Positions 1 to 7,612 of a stretch of DNA of 55,724 nt are shown piece by piece. Within the stretch, counting starts at the first letter, position 1, and each line of letters begins with the position of its first letter. The stretch lies in assembly GCA_002399975.1 (NCBI GenBank), contig DHER01000118.1, positions 38,821-94,544 on the forward strand. Direction: 5' to 3'. This DNA comes from Firmicutes bacterium UBA4845 (GTDB taxonomy: Bacteria > Bacillota > Clostridia > Tissierellales > Sedimentibacteraceae). The translations under genes were made by a program, and so were the position numbers. The notes under the pieces are model-generated. The model was not told the origin of the DNA. It was given only the letters and a program-made list of their open reading frames with translations, and did no database searches.

Positions 1-253
1 CTCCAGGTGCTGCAGGCGTCGACATAGTTCCGGGCATATAGTTTGATACATTGTCATATGGTATCGTACCTGGCATGTAAGTTGAGTTATTGTATGGTGC
101 CATGCCGGGCATGTAAGGCATATTGCCGCCGTAAGGCATCATATAAGGTGTATTGCCGTATGGCGCCATATTGGGAGTATATACTGATGGATTGCAGTTA
201 AACGGCATTGAATCATAATGCGGCATATTGTTTTTATAATTTGAGTTACTCAT
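1..253 (-). CDS. Met/Pro/Tyr/Asn-rich protein, coat-like, partial
   Basis: Only the first 84 codons lie in the window; the 3' end runs off the left edge. The ATG at 253 follows a GGAGG site at ideal distance. The product is low-complexity, with many Met, Pro, Tyr, Asn and Gly residues and repeated MPY/MPG-type units such as YMPG. It has no signal peptide or membrane segment. Such composition is typical of spore coat and exosporium proteins in Clostridia, so a structural spore-surface role is inferred. No domain is recognised, so the function is uncertain. Confidence 0.6.
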   Translation of the reverse strand, partial: MSNSNYKNNMPHYDSMPFNCNPSVYTPNMAPYGNTPYMMPYGGNMPYMPGMAPYNNSTYMPGTIPYDNVSNYMPGTMSTPAAPG

Positions 254-452
254 AATAATCCTCCAATACTTATTTAGATTTCTTTATACAATATACGTAT
301 TAAGCGCACATTCGGTGATTGATTTAATAATTCTTTCTTTAACTAATTTTAATTAATATATATTTAATTAATGAAATGTATATTTTTTCAAGCTTCCAAT
401 GTCTTGTTCAGTACGTGTTGGCAAAAGGGCAGAGAAAGAATTTAAACTAATT

Positions 453-481
453 ATGAAAATGATATAATTTTATGCTATAAT
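453..481 (+). promoter_or_regulatory. Putative extended -10 promoter of the PTS IIA gene
   Basis: TGCTATAAT at 473-481 is an extended -10 box. The -35 position (453-458, ATGAAA) is poor. It lies 46 bp before the ATG of the IIA gene. Confidence 0.45.
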
Positions 482-527
482 ATATAATAATGGGTTTAGA
501 TTTTTAATATAATAGGGAGTTGAAATT

Positions 528-926
528 ATGATAAATATTTTGCTTGTAACACATGGCAATTTCGGCAAGGAATTGTTGAAAAGCTCTGAATTAATCATAG
601 GAAAAGTCGAAAATGCCGAGAGTATACCGTTTGAACAGGGGGAAAGCTTTGAGGAGCTTTTAGCCAAAGTTGAAGAAGCAGTGGAAAGACTTTCGAAGGA
701 TGATCTGATCGTATTTACCGATATGTACGGAGGAAGCCCTTTTATTGCCGTTTCAAGAGTAATGAAAGGCATGAATTTTTATCATATAACGGGAATAAAT
801 TTTCCTTTGTTTATAGATATAGCAGTAAACAGAGATTCGTACACTTTAGAGGAAATAGCTGAGAAAATAATAAAAAATGGGAAAAAAAGCATTGTCTTTG
901 TCAATGAACAGTTTTTGACGGATTGA
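528..926 (+). CDS. PTS mannose-family EIIA component (orphan)
   Basis: The 132-residue protein begins with the EIIA-Man core strand followed by THGNFG. His9 is the expected phosphorylation site, receiving phosphate from HPr. The later motif DMYGGSPF is typical of the ManX/AgaF IIA fold. Family members pass phosphate to a IIB subunit, but no IIB, IIC or IID gene is nearby. It may therefore serve a transporter encoded elsewhere or act as a regulator, as in DhaM- or LevR-type systems. It stands as a single gene with its own promoter, and the start is supported by an AGGGAG site. Confidence 0.85.
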   Translation: MINILLVTHGNFGKELLKSSELIIGKVENAESIPFEQGESFEELLAKVEEAVERLSKDDLIVFTDMYGGSPFIAVSRVMKGMNFYHITGINFPLFIDIAVNRDSYTLEEIAEKIIKNGKKSIVFVNEQFLTD

Positions 927-1036
927 CGTAAATGTCGTTTTAAGAAGTTTCAAATCGTACTTTCCTTATATTTTGTATGTATATTGAATGTGCCAATAGG
1001 CAAACTGTTAACATAGGCTATTATATTCCGAAAAAT

Positions 1037-1065
1037 TTGACAATTTATTTAGCCGTTGGTATAAT
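1037..1065 (+). promoter_or_regulatory. Consensus sigma-A promoter of the nadD operon
   Basis: TTGACA (1037-1042) and TATAAT (1060-1065) are separated by exactly 17 bp, with a TG one base before the -10 box. This is a perfect housekeeping promoter 37 bp before the nadD ATG. Confidence 0.85.
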
Positions 1066-1102
1066 TCAGTTGTTTGTATAATTGCTAAAAAGAGGATTTT
1101 AA

Positions 1103-1708
1103 ATGACAATAAAAAGAGTAGGAATTATGGGAGGTACATTTGACCCTATTCATTTAGGACATTTAGTTGCCGCAAATGAAGCTTTGAATATTTGCAGTTT
1201 AGATAATGTTATTTTTGTGCCTACCGGCAATCCGCCCCATAAGGAAGAAACATGCACAAGCTTTTACCACAGATATATTATGACCTGCCTAGCAACATCA
1301 TCCAATGATAGATTCTTAGTATCTGATATAGAAAGTAAAAGCACAGGTAAAAGCTATACGTTAAACACATTACGAAAATTTCACAGAATGTATTCAGATA
1401 CGGAATTTTATTTTATCACCGGAACTGATGAGGTAATCGATTTGCCTGAATGGTATAAATCAGAAGAACTTCTAAAGCTTTGTAAAATTTTAGCTGTATC
1501 AAGGCCGGGAGTAAACAAAGAAAACTTAGAAGCAAAAATAGAAGAAATAAAGAAAGATTTAAACGGGCAAATAGAGCTAGTTCAAATTCCCATGCTTTAC
1601 ATATCTTCTACAGATATAAGAGAGAAATTTAAAAATGGGGTATCTGTAAAATATTTGCTTCCGGAATCTGTGGAACAGTATATAATTAAAAATAATTTGT
1701 ACAGGTGA
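1103..1708 (+). CDS. nadD: Nicotinate-nucleotide adenylyltransferase
   Basis: The enzyme converts nicotinate mononucleotide and ATP to nicotinate adenine dinucleotide, the penultimate step of NAD synthesis in the cytoplasm. The 201-residue product has the nucleotidyltransferase signature GGTFDPIHLGHL near residue 10, containing HxGH, and the ISSTDIRE motif near the C-terminus. Length is normal for the family. It is the first gene of an operon with yqeK, rsfS and ridA, an order common in Firmicutes. The stop lies 4 bp before the yqeK ATG, implying translational coupling. Confidence 0.95.
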   Translation: MTIKRVGIMGGTFDPIHLGHLVAANEALNICSLDNVIFVPTGNPPHKEETCTSFYHRYIMTCLATSSNDRFLVSDIESKSTGKSYTLNTLRKFHRMYSDTEFYFITGTDEVIDLPEWYKSEELLKLCKILAVSRPGVNKENLEAKIEEIKKDLNGQIELVQIPMLYISSTDIREKFKNGVSVKYLLPESVEQYIIKNNLYR

Positions 1709-1712
1709 TACA

Positions 1713-2216
1713 ATGGACATAAACGAACTTAAGAAAAAACTTAAAAATTTTAACCCGAAGATGTATGACCACTGCGTGCGCACAATGGAGGAAGCGGAAA
1801 AGCTTGCTGTTCATTATGGTGCCGATAGGGAAAAAGCAAAAATTGCCGGTTTACTTCATGACTGCGGGAAAAAAATGACAAAAGGGTCTGATAACCTGAC
1901 ACATTCTAGAATCGGTGCTAACTTTGCAGAGGAAGTATTCAAGGTGCATGATGAAGAAATACTGAATGCCATAATGTATCATACGACGGGAAGAGAAAAT
2001 ATGAGCTTGTTAGAGAAAATAATATTTGTGGCTGATAAAATAGAGCCGGCTAGAAAGTATGAGGGTGTGGAGAGACTTAGAAAAACAGCTTATTATGACA
2101 TTGACGATGCGATTATAATATCACTTGAAAGCACGATTGAATATGTAAAAGTAAGAAATTTGGATCTTGACAATGATTCATTAAAAACATTAAAATTTTT
2201 AAAGGAGGGAAAATGA
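1713..2216 (+). CDS. yqeK: YqeK-family HD phosphohydrolase
   Basis: This 167-residue HD-domain protein belongs to the YqeK family, whose members hydrolyse diadenosine tetraphosphate symmetrically to two ADP. Visible metal-binding residues are His20 in DHCVRT, His49-Asp50 in LLHDCGKK and the His of YHTTG near residue 89. It sits between nadD and rsfS as in Bacillus. Its stop overlaps the rsfS start by 4 bp (ATGA), a classic coupled junction. Confidence 0.92.
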   Translation: MDINELKKKLKNFNPKMYDHCVRTMEEAEKLAVHYGADREKAKIAGLLHDCGKKMTKGSDNLTHSRIGANFAEEVFKVHDEEILNAIMYHTTGRENMSLLEKIIFVADKIEPARKYEGVERLRKTAYYDIDDAIIISLESTIEYVKVRNLDLDNDSLKTLKFLKEGK

Positions 2217-2581
2217 ATCAAGACCAAAAGAATATAGAAATAATACTTAGAGCGTGTAACAGTAAAAAAGCATATAATTTTACGGTGTTGGATGTGTCAA
2301 AGTTAAGTTCCATAACCGATTATTTTATAATATGCAGCGGCAGCAACGAACGACAGACTGTTGCAATTGCCGATGAAGTTTTAAGAAGGGGATATGAAGA
2401 AGAAATAAATTTTTTTTACAAGGAAGGTTTTGAAACCGGTAGGTGGATATTATTGGAAACTGATAACATAATTGTTCATATTTTTCATAGAGAAGAAAGA
2501 GAGATTTATGATTTAGAGTCACTATGGTTGGATAACAACTCTATAGATGTTGAACAATATGGAATAAAAAATTGGAAATAG
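2213..2581 (+). CDS. rsfS: Ribosomal silencing factor RsfS
   Basis: The 122-residue product matches the RsfS/Iojap family. It carries the conserved ITDYFIICSGSNERQ stretch and the EGFETGRWILLETDNIIVHIF region. RsfS binds ribosomal protein L14 and blocks subunit joining when nutrients are scarce. Placement directly after nadD and yqeK is the usual Firmicute arrangement. The start overlaps the yqeK stop, with an AAGGAGG site just upstream. Confidence 0.95.
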   Translation: MNQDQKNIEIILRACNSKKAYNFTVLDVSKLSSITDYFIICSGSNERQTVAIADEVLRRGYEEEINFFYKEGFETGRWILLETDNIIVHIFHREEREIYDLESLWLDNNSIDVEQYGIKNWK

Positions 2582-2590
2582 GAGGGTATT

Positions 2591-2974
2591 ATGGCTAATG
2601 TTATAGTACATACAAACAATGCACCGGCAGCAGTTGGACCTTATTCACAAGGTATAAAGGCTGGAAATACTATTTATGTTTCCGGGCAGCTGTCAATTAA
2701 TCCCGCAACAGGTGAACTTTATAGCGGAGGAGACATCAAAGAGGAAACTAAAATTGTATTAACGAATGTTAATGCTGTATTGGAAGAAGCAGGGGCATCA
2801 CTAAAAGATGTTGTGAAGTGCACGGTATATATTAAGGATATGAACCAGTTTGGTTTAATTAACGAACAATATGCCGAAATATTCGGCGAAACGAAACCTG
2901 CAAGGGTATGTGTTGAAGTGTCCAGGCTTCCTAAGGATGCTAATGTGGAAATAGATGCTATAGCTGTAATTTAA
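2591..2974 (+). CDS. ridA: RidA-family enamine/imine deaminase
   Basis: The 127-residue protein has the RidA (YjgF/YER057c) pattern: APAAVGPYSQ at the N-terminus, YVSGQLSINP, and PARVCVEVSRLPKDANVEIDAIA with the substrate-binding Arg near residue 105. The family hydrolyses 2-aminoacrylate-type imines made by PLP enzymes. A GGAGG site lies 6 bp before the ATG. It follows rsfS by 9 bp, so it is probably the last gene of the nadD operon. Confidence 0.93.
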   Translation: MANVIVHTNNAPAAVGPYSQGIKAGNTIYVSGQLSINPATGELYSGGDIKEETKIVLTNVNAVLEEAGASLKDVVKCTVYIKDMNQFGLINEQYAEIFGETKPARVCVEVSRLPKDANVEIDAIAVI

Positions 2975-3038
2975 TTTTTAGGCATGCTATATTCTACATA
3001 GCGATTATTAATTTGTATATATTGTTATGAGAAAATTA

Positions 3039-3082
3039 ATTATGTCATCCTGAGTATAATGTTTAGCTTAGGATGACATAAT
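3039..3082. terminator. Hairpin between the convergent ridA and dacF-like genes
   Basis: Arms 3039-3051 and 3070-3082 pair perfectly over 13 bp (core TATGTCATCCT / AGGATGACATA). A few further pairs extend inward. No strong T-run follows on either strand, so it is either a weak bidirectional terminator or a copy of a small inverted repeat. It lies in the gap where two operons converge. Confidence 0.55.
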
Positions 3083-3115
3083 GCATGCATTTTTCCAATT
3101 TAATCCTGTTAAAGT

Positions 3116-4393
3116 TCAATTGTATCTTTTCCGTCTTCTTTTCTTTTTGGCTTTTGTTTTCAAACCATTGTAGGTCATTAGCAAAACTAATGATATAGCT
3201 AACATCATTACAATTATACTTACAAATTTCTTTATTACCGAAAAAAGTCTGGTACTGGGTGCCTTAATGCTTTTTACCTGTGTGGGAGTAATCAAATTGA
3301 CCGTACCGATGACTTTTCCTCCTGATGTGTATTCAATTTTACCTACTACGTCGTTTTTCTCCACAGGCAGCGATATTTCGTTAACTATAACTTTTGATTC
3401 AATTTTTCCTTCCAGGTCTTTTTTTATGAGAGCTGTAAGTCCATTTTCCGCAATTGCTGAAATTTCTTTGCTGTCTCCGTCTTTAATTTTTATATTTTGA
3501 ACAAAGGTGTTTTTATTAATTAATGTAGCGCTTTCATATTCATTAAATCCATAATTAAATAAATTATGGGCATCCTGATACATTTCAAGGGATTCACCTT
3601 TCATTACAACAGCAATCAGCTCTGTGCCGTTTTTTTCGGCACTTGCAACTAATGTGTTGCCTGCTTCGGGAGTGTACCCTGTTTTTATTCCTGTAGCGTA
3701 TTCATACAGAGGGCTTATGTATGTTCCGTCAACATAAATTTGTCCATATCCTGAATTGCAAATAAGTTTGTTTAAATTAGCTAAAGGCCTTGGTTCATTT
3801 TTTTTGTTTGTATTCTTTATTTCATATTTTTTTGTATTTACTATTTTCCTGAATGTCTCGTTCTTCATTGCGTATTTAGCTATCAGAGCAAGGTCTGCCG
3901 CTGTTGTATAATGATTGTTGTCATGAAGTCCATGAGGATTTACAAAATTAGTATTGTATGCACCAAGTTCTTTTGCCTTGTCATTCATCAGCTTTACAAA
4001 TTGTTCTTCACTTCCACCATAATGCTTGGCCAATGCTAAGGCTGCGTCATTGGCTGAAGGCAGCAACAATGCATATAGCATGTCCTTTAACGTCATCGTT
4101 TCACCCGCTTCCAAGGCTATGTGACTGCCCTCTATTTCGTAAGGTGTATCATCGTCGACTTTAATGACATCGGATAATTCTCCCATTTCTATTACAAGTA
4201 TGGCAGTCATTATCTTTGTTAAGCTGGCAGGATACATTTTCTGATTCGCATTTTTTTCTGCTAATATGGCTCCGGTTTTAGCATCTATAAGCACCGCCGT
4301 ATCACATAATATAGCAGGCTCTGCATAAGCCTTGTTTAAATTTAGCATAAGAATGGAAAATAATAATAGACAGGGAATTACTTTTTTAGTCAT
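3116..4393 (-). CDS. D-alanyl-D-alanine carboxypeptidase (DacF/PBP5-type)
   Basis: This penicillin-binding protein removes the terminal D-Ala from peptidoglycan stem peptides. The 425-residue product has a signal peptide (residues 1-24). The S11 peptidase motifs are Ser57-Leu-Thr-Lys60, Ser113-Ala-Asn115 and Lys237-Thr-Gly239. A C-terminal helix near 390-410 is followed by a very basic KKKRRRKR tail that anchors it to the membrane. The ATG at 4393 was chosen because an AAAGGAG site precedes it; an upstream in-frame start at 4453 would spoil the signal peptide. It is a single gene divergent from comEA. Confidence 0.93.
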   Translation of the reverse strand: MTKKVIPCLLLFSILMLNLNKAYAEPAILCDTAVLIDAKTGAILAEKNANQKMYPASLTKIMTAILVIEMGELSDVIKVDDDTPYEIEGSHIALEAGETMTLKDMLYALLLPSANDAALALAKHYGGSEEQFVKLMNDKAKELGAYNTNFVNPHGLHDNNHYTTAADLALIAKYAMKNETFRKIVNTKKYEIKNTNKKNEPRPLANLNKLICNSGYGQIYVDGTYISPLYEYATGIKTGYTPEAGNTLVASAEKNGTELIAVVMKGESLEMYQDAHNLFNYGFNEYESATLINKNTFVQNIKIKDGDSKEISAIAENGLTALIKKDLEGKIESKVIVNEISLPVEKNDVVGKIEYTSGGKVIGTVNLITPTQVKSIKAPSTRLFSVIKKFVSIIVMMLAISLVLLMTYNGLKTKAKKKRRRKRYN

Positions 4394-4425
4394 ATGAAAA
4401 CTCCTTTTAGTACAAGTCAAATAAT

Positions 4426-4453
4426 AGTATAACAGAAAACAGAGGTTTTGCAA
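4426..4453 (-). promoter_or_regulatory. Promoter of the carboxypeptidase gene
   Basis: On the minus strand, TTGCAA (4453-4448) and TATACT (4431-4426) are spaced 16 bp apart with TGT before the -10 box. It lies about 33 bp upstream of the ATG at 4393. Confidence 0.6.
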
Positions 4454-4463
4454 TTAAAAAATT

Positions 4464-4491
4464 TTGATTTTTTTGTAGAATACTGTATAAT
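4464..4491 (+). promoter_or_regulatory. Promoter of the comEA-selDAB operon
   Basis: TTGATT (4464-4469) and TATAAT (4486-4491) are 16 bp apart, 33 bp before the comEA-like ATG. No other promoter is evident before selD, selA or selB, so all four genes are probably co-transcribed. Confidence 0.6.
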
Positions 4492-4524
4492 GAATGTAGT
4501 ATATCGATAATCTGTGGGGGATTT

Positions 4525-5094
4525 ATGAACAATCGTATTTACATGAAAGGACTTGCGGTTGTTTTAATCATTACATTATTAATTATGTCTGCTGTGGGGA
4601 TTAAACTTTCCGGCAAGGAAAAGGAAATAAACTTTACCAGCTATGAAATGGAAGAAGATCAAGAAATATCTGAAGAAAAAAATTTAACCAGTCACATATT
4701 TGTTGATATCGACGGAGCGGTAAAAATTCCGGGAGTATATCAATTTAATAACGGGGACAGAATTAATGATGCTATAATTATGGCAGGGGGGTTGGCGGAG
4801 GATGCGTGTACGAAGAACCTCAATAAGGCTGAAAAACTAACAGATGGAGAAAAAATATTCATACCAAGAGCAGGAGAAGATTCAGATGGATCCTCCGACA
4901 GCGGTTTAATAAATATCAACAGTGCTTCTATGGCTGATTTAATATCATTGCCCGGAGTAGGGGAAACATATGCCCAAAGGATAGTTGACTACAGAAATGA
5001 AAAAACTTTTGGTTCTATTGAAGAAATTAAGAACATTAAAGGAATAGGGGATAAAACATTTGAAAAAATGAAAGACTTGATAACAGTAGATTAA
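4525..5094 (+). CDS. ComEA-like helix-hairpin-helix DNA-binding protein
   Basis: The 189-residue protein has an N-terminal membrane helix (about residues 9-27) and a short charged linker. An SLBB-type domain follows (about 55-112, with IFVDIDGAVKIPGVYQF). A C-terminal helix-hairpin-helix pair covers 127-189 (NINSASMADLISLPGVGETYAQRIVDYR... in segments). ComEA binds incoming double-stranded DNA outside the membrane during transformation. No comEB or comEC lies next to it; here it precedes selD by 19 bp. A GGGGG site supports the ATG. Confidence 0.88.
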   Translation: MNNRIYMKGLAVVLIITLLIMSAVGIKLSGKEKEINFTSYEMEEDQEISEEKNLTSHIFVDIDGAVKIPGVYQFNNGDRINDAIIMAGGLAEDACTKNLNKAEKLTDGEKIFIPRAGEDSDGSSDSGLININSASMADLISLPGVGETYAQRIVDYRNEKTFGSIEEIKNIKGIGDKTFEKMKDLITVD

Positions 5095-5113
5095 TATTTT
5101 GTGAGGTGATAAT

Positions 5114-6166
5114 ATGTCATTGGAGCAAGTGCGATTAACGCAGATGACTAAGGCTTCTGGGTGAGCAGCTAAAATAGGTCCTGAGACCCTTGCTCAGGTT
5201 CTGAGCAAGCTACCTGTATTTAAAAATGATAAAATAATAGTAGGTCTTGAAACATCTGACGATGCCTGCGTATATAAAATAAGCAACCAGCTGGCAATGA
5301 TTCAGACGGTGGATTTTTTTACGCCTGTTGTGGATGACCCGTATATATTTGGACAGATTGCAGCTGCCAATGCTTTAAGTGACGTTTATGCCATGGGTGG
5401 AGAACCGGCTTTTGCCCTTAATATAATAGGGTTTCCTAACTGTTTAAGTCCTGATGTAATGGCTGAAATATTAAAGGGAGGAGCTTCCAAGGTAATTGAA
5501 GCTGGTGCTTCAGTTGCAGGAGGTCATTCCGTGGAGGACGATGAACCTAAGTACGGTTTGTGTGTCACAGGTTTTGTTGAACCGGAAAAAATATTAAAAA
5601 ATTACGGAGCAAATCCGGGAGATTTATTAATTTTAACCAAGCCTGCCGGAACGGGAATAATCAATACGGCATTTAAAGCGGGATTGTGCTCTGAAGAAAC
5701 GGAAAAAGATGCAATTCATGTTATGGCTTATTTAAATAGAAATGCAAAGAGAGTCATTGAAAATTATCCTGTGAACTGCTGTACAGACATAACCGGGTTT
5801 GGTATTGCTGGGCATTCGGCTGAAATGGCCGTGGCAAGCAATGTTACTTTTGTTATTGATGTTACAAAAATTCCTATTATAGGAGATGTATTTGAATATG
5901 CTCAAATGGGGCTTGTGCCTGCAGGAGCTTACAGGAACAGGAAATATTTTGCAGATAAGTCCCAGATCGAAGAGATACAGGAGTATTATGTTGATTTAGC
6001 TTATGATCCACAGACTTCAGGCGGACTATTGTTTTCTGTAAAGGAAAAATATGCAGATGAGATAATGAAGGAATTAAAAGAAAATCTTGAAACAGAATGT
6101 GCAATAATAGGAAGAGTGAAGAAAAAGCAGGATAAATACATTATTTTAAAAAACAGCCTTAAGTAA
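5114..6166 (+). CDS. selD: Selenide, water dikinase, selenocysteine-containing
   Basis: SelD makes selenophosphate, the selenium donor for Sec synthesis, from selenide and ATP. The true gene starts at the ATG at 5114 (site GAGGTGAT). It reads through an in-frame TGA at 5162-5164 that encodes selenocysteine 17, giving 350 residues. The active-site motif reads SGUAAKIGPETL, matching the family's C/U-G-x-K catalytic loop with essential Lys20. Downstream family regions follow: glycine-rich ASVAGGHSVED and CCTDITGFGIAGH. A gene caller without Sec support starts at 5297 and loses the catalytic end. selA follows after 13 bp. Confidence 0.95.
5162..5210 (+). promoter_or_regulatory. Sec UGA codon and bacterial SECIS-like hairpin in selD
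   Basis: After the TGA at 5162-5164, arms 5189-5196 (CTTGCTCA) and 5202-5209 (TGAGCAAG) form an 8-bp perfect stem with loop GGTTC. The loop begins 32 nt after the UGA. Known bacterial SECIS elements have a small apical hairpin with a G in the first two loop positions at roughly this distance, read by SelB. A smaller alternative hairpin (GGTC CTGA GACC, 5177-5188) lies between. Confidence 0.75.
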
Positions 6167-6179
6167 CAAAGGAGGGGTA

Positions 6180-7580
6180 ATGGATAAAAATAAATATTAC
6201 AGATTAATACCAAAAGTTGATAAGCTCATGGATTCGAATGAAATAAAAAGATTATGTTTAAATTGCGACAGGGAATATATTTTGGACTCCGTGAGGGAAG
6301 TAACGGAAAACTTAAGAGAATTTATCAATAATTCAGATAATGAACAAGAAATATTAAAAAAATTAAGTTGCCTATATGATGACATTGAGGGAGATGTAAA
6401 AAGCTATACTTCATACCACATGAAAAGAGTTGTAAACGCAACAGGCACCATATTGCATACAAATTTGGGAAGAGCTGTAATTTCAGAAGAAGCAGCTGAT
6501 AGAATTAAGGAACTTGTAACCGGCTACTCGAACCTGGAATATGATTTGGAATCGGGGACAAGAGGTTCAAGATATTCAAATTTTGAAAAAATAATCACTG
6601 AAATTACAGGTGCCGAGTCTGCCATGGCAGTAAACAATAATGCGGCCGCCGTTCTTCTTATACTCTCTGCTGTTGCAAATGGCAGTGAAGTTGTTGTATC
6701 AAGAGGAGAGCTTGTGGAAATAGGCGGTTCATTCCGGGTTCCGGATGTAATGGCTCAAAGCGGGGGAAGCCTTATAGAGGTTGGTACAACTAATAAAACT
6801 CATTTATATGATTATGAGGGCGCCATAAATGAAAGAACGGCTGCTCTTTTGAAGGTGCATACCAGCAACTATAAAATTGTTGGATTTACAGAATCCGTTC
6901 CATTGGACGCGCTGGTGGAATTAGCTCATAGCCGTGGGATTTCCCTTATAGAGGATATAGGAAGCGGAGTATTAGTTGATTTAAGTAAGTATGGCTTGAC
7001 ATATGAACCAACTGTTCAGGCATCCATCAGAGCAGGAGTTGACATTGTATGTTTTAGCGGCGACAAGCTCCTGGGCGGGCCTCAGGCGGGGATCATAGTA
7101 GGAAAAAAATCTATAATTGATAAAATTAAAAAACATCCTCTGACCCGTGCACTAAGAATAGATAAAATTACTGCCGTTGCTTTAGAATATGTGTTCCATC
7201 AGTACATTAACGAAGAAAAAGCAGTAAATAACATTCCTGTTTTAAGGTTGATAACAGAGGATTTAGATAATATAAAAAAACGTGCTGAAGTCCTTAAAGA
7301 AAGGTTATCTAAAGAAATAGAAAAATGCTGTGAAATCAAAATAGAAAAATGCCAATCACAAATAGGAGGTGGTTCACTTCCCCTGGAAAGAATAAACAGC
7401 TATGCTCTTTCTTTGAAGCCTTTGAATATAACAACCGCTTCTTTGGAAATGAAGTTGAGACATATGGATACGCCAATAGTAGGCAGAGTTGCAAATGACA
7501 ATCTCATAATGGATTTGAGGACTGTCCTTAAAGGAGAAGAAGAAATAATTTTTAATGCTTTAAAAAAGATATTTAAATGA
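6180..7580 (+). CDS. selA: L-seryl-tRNA(Sec) selenium transferase
   Basis: SelA is the PLP enzyme that converts seryl-tRNA(Sec) to selenocysteyl-tRNA(Sec) using selenophosphate. The 466-residue product has the family N-terminal domain, the VVNATGTILHTNLGRA segment near residue 84, and PLP-binding Lys296 in CFSGDKLLGGPQAG. Length is normal for bacterial SelA. It lies between selD and selB and starts at an ATG after GGAGGGG. Its stop codon falls inside a four-copy heptamer repeat. Confidence 0.96.
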   Translation: MDKNKYYRLIPKVDKLMDSNEIKRLCLNCDREYILDSVREVTENLREFINNSDNEQEILKKLSCLYDDIEGDVKSYTSYHMKRVVNATGTILHTNLGRAVISEEAADRIKELVTGYSNLEYDLESGTRGSRYSNFEKIITEITGAESAMAVNNNAAAVLLILSAVANGSEVVVSRGELVEIGGSFRVPDVMAQSGGSLIEVGTTNKTHLYDYEGAINERTAALLKVHTSNYKIVGFTESVPLDALVELAHSRGISLIEDIGSGVLVDLSKYGLTYEPTVQASIRAGVDIVCFSGDKLLGGPQAGIIVGKKSIIDKIKKHPLTRALRIDKITAVALEYVFHQYINEEKAVNNIPVLRLITEDLDNIKKRAEVLKERLSKEIEKCCEIKIEKCQSQIGGGSLPLERINSYALSLKPLNITTASLEMKLRHMDTPIVGRVANDNLIMDLRTVLKGEEEIIFNALKKIFK

Positions 7581-7601
7581 TAAATGATAAATGATAAATG
7601 A
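7574..7601 (+). repeat. Tandem heptamer TAAATGA x4 at the selA-selB junction
   Basis: Four exact copies of TAAATGA span the selA stop and end just before the selB ribosome site (GGAGG, 7604-7608). Each unit contains overlapping ATG and TGA. Change of copy number would alter spacing and possible re-initiation between the two genes. Confidence 0.85.
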
Positions 7602-7612
7602 GTGGAGGAATG

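Noticed and set aside
5162..5164. Frameshift or premature stop in selD
   Set aside because: The TGA sits exactly at the catalytic Cys/Sec position, with downstream hairpin and the full Sec system present, so Sec insertion is far more likely than an error.
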